Assembly (NCBI GenBank): GCA_023405815.1
Contig: JAEXXM010000024.1
Location: 1 to 39,645, forward strand
Length of the DNA stretch: 39,645 nt
Reading direction: 5' to 3'
Origin: Pseudomonadota bacterium
GTDB taxonomy: Bacteria > Pseudomonadota > Alphaproteobacteria > Rhizobiales > Hyphomicrobiaceae
In this document: in pieces, positions 18,605-26,244 of the stretch
Layout of the letters: the number at the start of each line of letters is the position of its first letter
Numbering within the stretch: the stretch's first letter is position 1
Program-made: the position numbers and the translations under genes
The notes under the pieces: model-generated
What the model was told of the DNA's origin: nothing
What the model saw: the letters and a program-made list of their open reading frames with translations, nothing else
The model's database searches: none

Positions 18605-19531
18605 ATGAACGCACCGGGCCCCGAGCCGCGCATCCTCGTTCACGCGCTGACGGATTACCTCCTCGTGTTCTACGCCGGCCGCGATCCGTCGACCCGCGCC
18701 TCCGAGGATTGGAACTGGTTCGATGATACGGCGATGAAGCTTGGCATCGCCGCTTACGTCATCCATCGCGGCGACGAGGCGGTGGTCTACGACACATTCG
18801 CCAGCATCGAGCAGGCCCTATGGATGCGCCGTTATCTCGAGGCGATGGGCATCCGCAGATTCACCGTCGTCTACAGCCACTGGCATCTCGACCACATCGC
18901 CGGCGATGCCGTGTTCGCCGATTGCGACGTGGTGGCGACGCGGCTCACCGCCGAGGCGATTGCCGCGCGCAAGACCGAGATCGAGGCAGGCACTCTATGG
19001 GGACCGCCGGCCATCCCCTCGATCCGCGTTCCGAACATCGTCTTCGACGACCGCTACGAGATGCGCGTCGGCGACATCGCGCTCGAGCTGCGCCTGCGCA
19101 ACATCCACAGCGCCGATGGCTGCGTCGTCCTCATCCCGCGCGACAGGATCCTCCTGGCCGGCGACACGCTTGAGGACCCGCTCACCTACATGATCGAGGT
19201 CGAGAGCCTGCCGCGGCACCTCAATGATCTTCGATCGATGCGGACCTGGGACATCGCACGCATCTATCCCAATCACGGTGATCCGCGCGTCATCATGAAT
19301 GGCGGCTACGACAAGTCCTTCATCGACGCCACAATCGCCTACGTCACGGCAATGCTCTTGAGGTCGCACGATGCCGACTACCTGCAGGGCAGCATAGACG
19401 ACTACATCGGCGGCCTCGCGCAAAAGGGCTGGGTGAACCCGTTCGAGCCTTATCGCGAGGTTCACGCGCAGAACCTGAAGCTCGTCCGCGACTACTGGCA
19501 CGACAAGCCGCTGCCCGCGCTGGAGCCGTAG
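18605..19531 (+). CDS. Metallo-beta-lactamase-fold hydrolase
   Basis: A 308-residue cytosolic enzyme of the MBL fold. The zinc motif H-x-H-x-D-H is at His92, His94, Asp96 and His97 (SHWHLDHIAGD); later ligands fit IHSADGCVV, LAGDTLEDP and YPNHGDP. It has no signal peptide. AAGGA eight bases upstream supports the ATG at 18605. The YciI-like gene follows after four bases, so they are probably co-transcribed. Family members hydrolyse esters, lactones, thioesters or similar; this one's substrate is unknown. Confidence 0.85.
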   Translation: MNAPGPEPRILVHALTDYLLVFYAGRDPSTRASEDWNWFDDTAMKLGIAAYVIHRGDEAVVYDTFASIEQALWMRRYLEAMGIRRFTVVYSHWHLDHIAGDAVFADCDVVATRLTAEAIAARKTEIEAGTLWGPPAIPSIRVPNIVFDDRYEMRVGDIALELRLRNIHSADGCVVLIPRDRILLAGDTLEDPLTYMIEVESLPRHLNDLRSMRTWDIARIYPNHGDPRVIMNGGYDKSFIDATIAYVTAMLLRSHDADYLQGSIDDYIGGLAQKGWVNPFEPYREVHAQNLKLVRDYWHDKPLPALEP

Positions 19532-19535
19532 CGCC

Positions 19536-19835
19536 ATGCATTACGTTCTCTTCTACGAATACGTCCCCGACTATCTCGCGCGGCGCGAGCCCTTTCGCGC
19601 TGGCCACATGGCATTGGCCAAGCCGCTGATCGAGCGCGGCGAGCTGTTCCTCGGGGGCGCCTTCGCCAACCCTGCCTACGGCGCGATGATCGTCTTCTCC
19701 GGAGATTCGCCGGGGGTGGCCGAGAATTTTGCCAAGGCCGATCCCTACGTGTCGAACGGTCTCGTCACCCGCTGGTGGGTGCGCGAATGGACCACAGTCG
19801 TCGGCAAGGACACCGCACGGCCGGTTGCATCGTGA
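19536..19835 (+). CDS. YciI-family protein
   Basis: A 99-residue protein with a single YciI domain: MHYVLFYEYVPDY at the start, then R-x-x-H in FRAGHMALAKPLI (the family's conserved histidine), GGAFANP, and ADPYVSNGLV. YciI proteins form dimers and are proposed enzymes or dehalogenase-like accessory proteins. Four bases after the MBL stop, so one operon is likely, perhaps catabolic together with the downstream SRPBCC and acyl-CoA ligase genes. Confidence 0.8.
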   Translation: MHYVLFYEYVPDYLARREPFRAGHMALAKPLIERGELFLGGAFANPAYGAMIVFSGDSPGVAENFAKADPYVSNGLVTRWWVREWTTVVGKDTARPVAS

Positions 19836-19940
19836 CGGGCAGAGGCGGCGGTGATCCGCTTGCGCCGACCCATCAGGCAGCAGTCAGTCGTCGCGCGCTG
19901 GTGTAGTCTCCCGATCGGCGTTGCAGGAGCGGAGGACCCT

Positions 19941-20432
19941 ATGGCCAGCAATGTCTTTCGTTTCGAGGAGAGCTGGAGCATACCCGACGCCACCCCTGAA
20001 GAGGTGTGGGAGGTTCTCGCCCGTGGGGAGCTGCTCCCGCAGTGGTGGAAGGGCGTCTATCTCGAGGCGCAGTCCCTCGACGGCAGCGAGCCGCACGTCG
20101 GCGGCCGGGTCCGAGCCAGGGCGCGCGGCTTTCTCCCCTACCACCTCAATTTCACTTTGGAGGCGACCGAGCTCGTGCCGGGACGGCTGGTGGCCGTCAA
20201 AACCAGCGGAGACTTCGATGGCCGATGGCGCGCGGAGCTTTCGCCTCGGGACGGCGGCACGCACGCCGATCTCACCTGGGAGGTGCGTGTCGAAAGGCCC
20301 ATTCTTCGGCTGCTGGCACCTCTGCTGCGGCCGGCATTTGCCTGGAACCACCGCTGGACGACACCCCGAGGAGAGCGCGGCTTGAAGGAGTTTCTTGCCG
20401 TCCGGCGCGAGGCAACTCTTGCCGAGAATTGA
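19941..20432 (+). CDS. SRPBCC (START-like) ligand-binding protein
   Basis: A 163-residue protein with the SRPBCC layout: ESWSIPDATPEEVWEVLARGELLPQWWKG at the start, a beta-sheet middle, and a long C-terminal helix (GERGLKEFL). Such proteins bind lipids, polyketides or aromatic compounds in a deep pocket. GGAGG six bases before the ATG at 19941 fixes the start; an upstream GTG frame gives an unrelated tail. It precedes the acyl-CoA ligase by about 60 bases on the same strand, so a shared role with a hydrophobic acid is plausible but unproven. Confidence 0.75.
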   Translation: MASNVFRFEESWSIPDATPEEVWEVLARGELLPQWWKGVYLEAQSLDGSEPHVGGRVRARARGFLPYHLNFTLEATELVPGRLVAVKTSGDFDGRWRAELSPRDGGTHADLTWEVRVERPILRLLAPLLRPAFAWNHRWTTPRGERGLKEFLAVRREATLAEN

Positions 20433-20492
20433 AACCTCGGACGTAGCTCTTCCGTAACCTCGGTATCGAGGGGCCAATCGAGGATAGGTGCC

Positions 20493-22100
20493 ATGCTGCC
20501 TGGACTGATGATGAAGCGCGAGCTCACCGTCACGAGCATCATCGAGCACGCCGCCCGCGTCTTCCCCGACGTCGGCGTGGCGTCGGCGCTGGGTGACGGC
20601 GGGCACCATCGCTACACGTACCGCGAGGGCAAGGAGCGCATATCGAGTCTCGCCAACGCGCTGCTGGGGCTCGGCGTGCAGCCTGGAGACCGTGTCGCGA
20701 CGCTGGCGTGGAACGGGTTCCGGCACTTCGAGCTTTATTACGCCATCGCCGGCATCGGCGCCGTGTGCCACACCATCAACCCCCGGCTGCCGCGCGAGCA
20801 GATCGCCTACATCATCGGGCACGCGCAGGACCGCGTGCTGTTCCTCGACGCGGGATTTTCCGATCTCGCTGCAAGTCTCAAAGCCGAGCTTCCCGCCGAT
20901 CTCCTGCTGGTCGACATGGCGGCAGGGGGTGGGACGGACGCGCTTTCGTACGAGCGCATCCTCGACGGCGCCAGCGCCAGCATCGCATGGCCGGATCTCG
21001 ATGAGCTTGCCGCAGCGGGCCTCTGCTACACGTCCGGCACGACGGGGGCGCCCAAGGGCGTGCTCTACTCGCATCGCTCCAGCGTGCTGCACGCATTGGC
21101 CGTCATCGCCGCCGGCACGAAGGGCTTGCGGCCGGGCGGCGTCGTCCTCCCCGTCGTGCCGCTGTTTCACGCCAACGCGTGGGGACTTGCGCATGCCGCA
21201 CCCATCGTTGGCGCATCGCTCGTTTGGCCTGGCTCGCGGCTCGACGGGCCGAGCCTCTTTGCGCTCATGGACCGCGAGCGGGTGACGTCGGCGTGGGGCG
21301 TGCCGACGGTGTGGTTGGGCCTCATCGAGGAGATGCGCGCCAAGGGCCGCAGGCCCAACGGCCTTCGCGAGGTCATCATCGGCGGATCGGCCGCGCCGGC
21401 TGCGATGATCGAGACGTTCGAGAACGAGTTCGACGTCGAGGCCGTGCACGGCTGGGGGATGACAGAGATGAGCCCGGTCGGCACGCTCTGCACCATGCCC
21501 GATGCAGGCTCCACGCTTGGTTCCGGAGTGGCCTTGGAAGCGAAGCTGAGGCAAGGCCGGCCGCTGTTCGGCGTCGAGCTGCGCATTGTCGAGGATGGGA
21601 AAGTGCAGCCTTCGGACGGCCGGGCTGCAGGCGAGCTCCAGGTCAGAGGCCACGCGGTCGCCGCTGGCTATTTCGAGAATGCCAAGGCGACCGCCAAGGC
21701 CTTTGACGCCGACGGCTGGTTCGCGACCGGCGACGTCGCGAAGCTTGCACCCGATGGGTCGCTCGAGATTGTCGATCGAGTGAAAGACCTCATCAAGTCC
21801 GGCGGGGAGTGGATCAGCTCGATCGATGTCGAGAATGCGGCCATGAGCCTGCCGGGCGTCGCCATGTGCGCCGTGATCGCAACCCCTCATGAGCGGTGGG
21901 GCGAGCGGCCGCTGCTCGTCATCGTAAGGCGCGAAGGCTTTCAGTTGTCGCCCGACGATGTCATGGGCGGCCTCGCACGCCGCCTCGCCAAGTGGCAGCT
22001 CCCCGACTCAATTGTCTTTGTCGACCAACTGCCGATGACGCCAACGGGCAAGGTCTCCAAGCTCAAGCTGCGCGAGCAGCTTGCCGGATCGGCGACTTGA
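20493..22100 (+). CDS. Fatty-acyl-CoA synthetase (AMP-binding enzyme)
   Basis: A 535-residue ANL-superfamily ligase that activates a carboxylic acid with ATP and joins it to CoA. The P-loop-like motif YTSGTTGAPKG is at residues 179-189, GWGMTEMSP carries the A5 motif, GWFATGDVAKL the A7 motif and DRVKDLIKSGGEWIS the hinge, and the catalytic lysine is in PMTPTGKVSKLKLR near the end. The overall pattern resembles medium/long-chain fatty-acid or methylmercaptopropionate-type ligases; chain length cannot be fixed from sequence. AGGATAGGT precedes the ATG. It converges on the asparagine synthetase gene with 12 bases between stops. Confidence 0.88.
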   Translation: MLPGLMMKRELTVTSIIEHAARVFPDVGVASALGDGGHHRYTYREGKERISSLANALLGLGVQPGDRVATLAWNGFRHFELYYAIAGIGAVCHTINPRLPREQIAYIIGHAQDRVLFLDAGFSDLAASLKAELPADLLLVDMAAGGGTDALSYERILDGASASIAWPDLDELAAAGLCYTSGTTGAPKGVLYSHRSSVLHALAVIAAGTKGLRPGGVVLPVVPLFHANAWGLAHAAPIVGASLVWPGSRLDGPSLFALMDRERVTSAWGVPTVWLGLIEEMRAKGRRPNGLREVIIGGSAAPAAMIETFENEFDVEAVHGWGMTEMSPVGTLCTMPDAGSTLGSGVALEAKLRQGRPLFGVELRIVEDGKVQPSDGRAAGELQVRGHAVAAGYFENAKATAKAFDADGWFATGDVAKLAPDGSLEIVDRVKDLIKSGGEWISSIDVENAAMSLPGVAMCAVIATPHERWGERPLLVIVRREGFQLSPDDVMGGLARRLAKWQLPDSIVFVDQLPMTPTGKVSKLKLREQLAGSAT

Positions 22101-22112
22101 GGTCGGCTATTC

Positions 22113-24107
22113 CTAAGCCGCGGCTGGCGGCACGGCTGCGGGGCGTTCGACCTCGGGACGCGGCGATGTCTCGGGCAATTCGCAAAGGCCGCCGCCCATG
22201 TAGAGCTGGTGCCAGAGCTGCGTCGACAGAACGCCCGTGAGGCCCATCTTCAGGAACACGCTGATGTTCTTGTCGTCGCCCCTGCCGATCGCCTCGTAGT
22301 CGCGCCGCACGGCCTCGACGTCGAAGTAGCCGGTGCGGGCAAGCGCCTCCGGGCTCATGAGGTCGCGCACGTACTGCGGCGGATTGATGAAGAAGCTCTC
22401 CGCCAGCGGCGCGCGGAACATGCCCTTCTTGCGCCAGGCGCTTTCCTTCGGCAGCACGCGCTCCGCGGCGCGACGCAGCAGATACTTGTCGCGCATCAGG
22501 CCGCGCAGCTTCCAGCGTGGAGCGAGCTTCGACACGTAGGCGATCACGTCCTCGTCGAGGAACGGGTAGCGCGTCTCGACGCTATTCGCCATGGCCACGC
22601 GATCGCCCTTGTGGTTGAGCAGCAGGCCGGCGAGGTGGACCTTGTAGCCGTAGTAGAGCGACTGGTTGAGCGGGTCCCAGCGGCGCACGCGCTCGGCGTC
22701 GATCGGCACGTCCTCGTATGCGACGTGATCGCCGATCCGCTCCTTCATCTCGGCGCTGAAGTAGCGGTCGCGGGACTGCCCGACGAGGTGATAGATCAGC
22801 GTCTGCGCATGTGCGCGCCCGACGAGGTCGTCGATGCGGCGGAGCTGCGCCTTGCTGTGATACGGCGCCATGCGCATGCGGAACATGCGGTTGACCGCGT
22901 CGGATGCATACGATCCGCCGACGTCCATGAAGTAGCTGAGCTTGCGCAGCTTGAACCAGATGTAGCCGGCGAAGGCTTCATCCGAGCCCTCGCCCGTCAA
23001 TGCCACCTTGTATCCCTGGTCGTGCACCTCCTGCGACAGGCGCCACAGCGCCGCGCAGGACGTGTCGATCACAGGGCAGTCCGCAGATGCGATGAGCTGC
23101 GGATAGGTGTTGGCGATGACCGTGCTGTCGGAGCGCAGGATCGTCGGGCGGCTGCCGATGGCCCGCGCCGTGAACAGCGCGTCCGACGTCTCGTCGAGAC
23201 CCTTGCCGGGAACCTGGATGGTGAAGCTCGGAATGGGCGATCCGCGCAGCTTGGAAGCGGTGGCGAGCACATAGGCTGAATCGACGCCGCCCGACAGATA
23301 CCCGACGACCGGAACGTCCGCGCGCAGGCGGATGTCGACCGCGCGGCGGAACCGCGCCTCGAACTCGTCGATGAGGGCATTCGCATCGCCGTCGAGTTCG
23401 TCGCCCGCATCCGGAAAGTCGAAATCCCAGTACTGGCGCTCGACGATCTCCGCCGGCTTGCCGTCCGCGCGGAACGCGATTTTGAGATAATGCCCAGGCA
23501 GCAGCGAGTTGATGCCCTCGAACATCGTCCGGCGCGAGCCCATGGCGAAGAACGTGAAGAGATGGTCGATGCCGCGCGGATCGGGCTCGGCGGGCACCTG
23601 GCCGGAAGCGAGCAGGGCCTTGATCTCGGAGCCGAAGTACAGCCAGTCGCCCTGGCGGCTCCAGTGCAGTGGGCAGATGCCGACCCGGTCGCGCGCGAGA
23701 AAGATGGTGCGCTTGGAGAAGTCGATCAGCGCAATGGCGAACTGGCCCTTGAGCTGCTCGAACACGCCTTCCCCGTGCTCCTCGTAGAGGTGCACGATGA
23801 TCTCGGTGTCGGTGTGCGTGCGGAACTTGTGCCCCTTGGCCTCGAGCGCAGCCTTGCGCTCCGGATAGTCGAACAGCTCGCCGTTGTAGACGACGGCGAT
23901 AGTGCCATCCTCGTTGAAGATCGGCTGCGAGCCGTCGCCGAGACCGATGATGGAAAGCCGCCGGTTGGCGAAGCCCAATCCGGGGCGGATCAGGTAGCCG
24001 TCCTCATCGGGCCCGCGATGCCACAGGGCATCGGCCATGCGCTGCACGACGGCAGGGTCGGGCTGCCGTTTGCCAGTGAGGTCGATCATTCCGGCGATGC
24101 CGCACAT
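22113..24107 (-). CDS. asnB: Asparagine synthetase, glutamine-hydrolysing
   Basis: A 664-residue two-domain amidotransferase. The N-terminal class II glutaminase domain starts MCGIAGM with Cys2 as the nucleophile after Met removal, and shows HRGPDEDG, RRLSIIGLGDG and YNGELFDY. The C-terminal synthetase domain has the ATP-pyrophosphatase loop LSGGVDSAYV and GEGSDEAFAGY. It makes asparagine (or amidates another acid) using glutamine. The length is in the upper range of the family, with a proline-rich tail, which resembles amidotransferases linked to polysaccharide or exosortase loci; no such genes lie nearby, so the generic name is kept. Confidence 0.85.
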   Translation of the reverse strand: MCGIAGMIDLTGKRQPDPAVVQRMADALWHRGPDEDGYLIRPGLGFANRRLSIIGLGDGSQPIFNEDGTIAVVYNGELFDYPERKAALEAKGHKFRTHTDTEIIVHLYEEHGEGVFEQLKGQFAIALIDFSKRTIFLARDRVGICPLHWSRQGDWLYFGSEIKALLASGQVPAEPDPRGIDHLFTFFAMGSRRTMFEGINSLLPGHYLKIAFRADGKPAEIVERQYWDFDFPDAGDELDGDANALIDEFEARFRRAVDIRLRADVPVVGYLSGGVDSAYVLATASKLRGSPIPSFTIQVPGKGLDETSDALFTARAIGSRPTILRSDSTVIANTYPQLIASADCPVIDTSCAALWRLSQEVHDQGYKVALTGEGSDEAFAGYIWFKLRKLSYFMDVGGSYASDAVNRMFRMRMAPYHSKAQLRRIDDLVGRAHAQTLIYHLVGQSRDRYFSAEMKERIGDHVAYEDVPIDAERVRRWDPLNQSLYYGYKVHLAGLLLNHKGDRVAMANSVETRYPFLDEDVIAYVSKLAPRWKLRGLMRDKYLLRRAAERVLPKESAWRKKGMFRAPLAESFFINPPQYVRDLMSPEALARTGYFDVEAVRRDYEAIGRGDDKNISVFLKMGLTGVLSTQLWHQLYMGGGLCELPETSPRPEVERPAAVPPAAA

Positions 24108-24195
24108 AGGTCCTCGCTAGGTCAAAGATCGCGGGGGCGATTCGGCTGAAGTTGTAGTCCACATTGCTCTGGTAAAGGGTCGGTTACAGAACGTC

Positions 24196-24223
24196 GCAAA
24201 CGGCGGGCGTCCGCGGCCGTTGC
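24196..24223 (-). terminator. Hairpin downstream of radC
   Basis: GCAAACGGC and GCCGTTGC pair with one bulged base around a GC-rich loop, in the 161-base gap after the radC stop on the minus strand. It may terminate radC transcription; a T-run is lacking, so confidence is low. Confidence 0.35.
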
Positions 24224-24268
24224 CTACGCAACTTCGGCGCCTGGCGCCAGTAGCCGGGGCAAGCTGGC

Positions 24269-25009
24269 TCAAATGAGGCGGAGCGCTTTCAGGCTCGCAT
24301 GTCCTTCACGCCCAACGATAATATGGTCGTGAACTGAGATGCCCAGAGGCCCAGCGGATGCGACGATCTGCTTTGTCATATCGATGTCCGCACGCGACGG
24401 TGTGGGGTCCCCCGAGGGGTGGTTGTGCACCAGAATAATTGCCGTCGCCGACAACTCCAGGGCGCGCTTAACCACTTCCCGCACGTAGACGGGCGTGTGA
24501 TCGACCGTGCCTTGCTGCTGCACCTCGTCGGCGATCAGCCGGTTGCGTTTGTCGAGGAACAGGATGCGGAACTGCTCGCGGTGCTCGTAGCTCTGCGCCG
24601 CGAGGAGATAGTCGATCACCTGCTTCCACGATGAAAGCGCTGGCCGCTGCACGATCTCGCTGCGCATCATCCGCAGCACCGCCGCGCGAACGAGCTTCAG
24701 CTCGGTGATGACGCTCTCGCCGACGCCGTCCAGCTCCTTGAGGCGCGGCTCGGGTGCATTGATCACTTCGGCGAAGGAGCCGAAGCGCGCTAGCAGTTTC
24801 TTGGCGAGGCTCTTGGTGTCGCGCCGCGGCAGCGCCCGGAACAGGATCAGCTCCAGCAGCTCGTAGTCTGGCAGCGCGTCGGCACCGCCCTTGCGAAATC
24901 GATCGCGCAGCCGCTGCCGGTGCCCGGCATGGTCGGGCACCTGCGCCTCGAAGAGCGAAGCCTGCTCGCTCGCGCCTCCATTGCCGTCGCTCTCCTCGCG
25001 TTCCGGCAT
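24269..25009 (-). CDS. radC: RadC/MPN-domain protein
   Basis: A 246-residue protein of the RadC family: a helix-hairpin-helix-like N-terminal domain (LPDYELLELILFRALPRRDTK, GVGESVI) and a C-terminal JAB/MPN+ domain with the metal motif H-N-H-P-S-G-D-P-T-P-S-R-A-D near residues 195-208. The name comes from a supposed DNA-repair role that was later disputed; its activity is unknown, although the metal site is intact. It follows map on the same strand by 15 bases and is probably co-transcribed. Confidence 0.92.
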   Translation of the reverse strand: MPEREESDGNGGASEQASLFEAQVPDHAGHRQRLRDRFRKGGADALPDYELLELILFRALPRRDTKSLAKKLLARFGSFAEVINAPEPRLKELDGVGESVITELKLVRAAVLRMMRSEIVQRPALSSWKQVIDYLLAAQSYEHREQFRILFLDKRNRLIADEVQQQGTVDHTPVYVREVVKRALELSATAIILVHNHPSGDPTPSRADIDMTKQIVASAGPLGISVHDHIIVGREGHASLKALRLI

Positions 25010-25024
25010 GGCGCTTCAGACCGG

Positions 25025-25849
25025 CTAGTGCGTGTTAAAGCGCGGGAAGTCGAGCCCCGCCGGCGAGCGCGTGAATATCTCGCAGCCCGTCTCCGTCACG
25101 CCGACGCTGTGCTCGAATTGCGCCGACAGCTCGCGGTCGCGCGTCACCGCCGTCCAGCCGTCGGGCAGCACTTTGACGTGCGGCCGGCCAAGGTTGATCA
25201 TCGGCTCGATGGTGAACAGCATGCCCGGCTCGAGCACGACGCCCTCGCCCGCTTCACCGTAGTGCAGAATGTTCGGGCGGTCGTGGAACACGAGGCCGAG
25301 GCCGTGGCCGCAGAAATCGCGCACGACCGAGCACCGCTCCGCCTCGGCGTAGGCCTGGATGGCGGCGCCGATATGCCCGGTCGTGGCGCCTGGTTTCACC
25401 GCCGCGATGCCCCGGTTCAGCGCCTCGTACGTCACCGCGATCAGCCGCTCGGCCCGCCGCGAAATCGGCCCCACGGGGTACATGCGGCTCGTGTCGCCGT
25501 GCCAGCCGTCGACGATCAGCGTCACGTCGATGTTGACGATATCGCCTTCCCGCAGCGGCTTAGGTCCGGGAATGCCGTGGCACACCACATGGTTGATCGA
25601 GGTGCAGATCGCCTTCGGAAAGCCCCGGTAGTTGAGCGGCGCCGGATAGGCATTGTGATCGAGTGCGAACTTAAGGACGCGCTCGTCCAGTTCCTCGGTG
25701 GTGACGCCGGGCCTCACATGCTCGGTAAGCATATCGAGCGCCTGGGCAGCGAGCTGCCCGGCCTTGCGCATGCCGGCAAATGCCTCCGGCCCGTGCCGCT
25801 TCACCTTGCCGTCGCGGTCCGCGGCGCGGCCGACTTCCACATTCGACAT
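25025..25849 (-). CDS. map: Methionine aminopeptidase type I
   Basis: A 274-residue cytosolic enzyme that removes the N-terminal methionine from new proteins. The five metal ligands are visible in order: Asp in NIDVTLIVDGWHGDTS (two), His in GHGLGL, Glu in FTIEPMI and Glu in QFEHSVGVTE. The short N-terminal tail followed by HGPEAFAGMRKAG matches alphaproteobacterial type I enzymes, which supports the ATG at 25849; an in-frame ATG at 25867 would add six residues, and codons further upstream give an arginine-rich stretch. The ribosome binding site GAGGA lies within the palindrome AGGATCCT. Divergent from nifA. Confidence 0.93.
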   Translation of the reverse strand: MSNVEVGRAADRDGKVKRHGPEAFAGMRKAGQLAAQALDMLTEHVRPGVTTEELDERVLKFALDHNAYPAPLNYRGFPKAICTSINHVVCHGIPGPKPLREGDIVNIDVTLIVDGWHGDTSRMYPVGPISRRAERLIAVTYEALNRGIAAVKPGATTGHIGAAIQAYAEAERCSVVRDFCGHGLGLVFHDRPNILHYGEAGEGVVLEPGMLFTIEPMINLGRPHVKVLPDGWTAVTRDRELSAQFEHSVGVTETGCEIFTRSPAGLDFPRFNTH

Positions 25850-26243
25850 TATATCTAGGATCCTCATGCCCCTGCGGGCGTCTTGGGACTGGCGCCGCTG
25901 TGCGGCGCCTTTGTTGGCAGCATACTTGCGCGGCTCTTGCCTGCCCACCCTCATTTAATCGCTCCCGGAGATCATCCAAGAGGCCGCCCAGGGGCGGAAG
26001 AGCGGGCCGATCCGGCAGGTTGGGGCCGCGACAAACTAGAACTGGAATATCTTTATCCTGACGCAGGTCAGTTGGTCGAGGCCGTCCTTTCGGGGCTTGC
26101 TTCGCGTTGAGGCAGTCTGCCCGCGAAATACCAAGGGTTGACGGAAACTTAGGCGCGACACCCTCAGGAGCCATGGCTAGCTTTGTGCGATGCAGCGGAG
26201 AAATTTTGTCTCCCTTTGGCGTCGGTGTCACGAGGCAAGTGAC
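25850..26243. other. Intergenic region between map and nifA
   Basis: 394 bases containing promoters for both divergent genes but no recognisable gene. Small overlapping frames on both strands lack ribosome binding sites and homology. A TTGACG hexamer at 26138-26143 could be a -35 box for nifA, though no good -10 follows. Unlike the other nif promoters here, no TGGCAC-N5-TTGC sigma-54 promoter and no TGT-N10-ACA pair was found, so nifA does not look self-activated from this gap. Which regulator controls it cannot be read. Confidence 0.5.
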
Positions 26244-26244
26244 A
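26226..26244 (+). promoter_or_regulatory. Inverted repeat over the nifA ribosome binding site and start codon
   Basis: TGTCAC (26226-26231) and GTGACA (26239-26244) are perfect inverted repeats seven bases apart. The seven-base loop holds the GAGG ribosome binding site, and the last base of the right arm is the A of the nifA start codon. It could be an operator for a dimeric regulator or an mRNA hairpin that tunes NifA translation. Confidence 0.4.

Noticed and set aside
19884..21890. Very long minus-strand frame over the SRPBCC and ligase genes
   Set aside because: The plus strand encodes recognised domains with ribosome binding sites; the minus frame has no motif and a biased composition.
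26087..26106. Possible sigma-54 promoter upstream of nifA
   Set aside because: GG-N10-GC spacing can be found by chance in the G-run there, but it lacks the TGGC and TTGC context, and no NifA site precedes it.
25883..26110. Frame of 75 codons between map and nifA
   Set aside because: Starts inside the map leader on the opposite strand, lacks a ribosome binding site, and shows no family motif.
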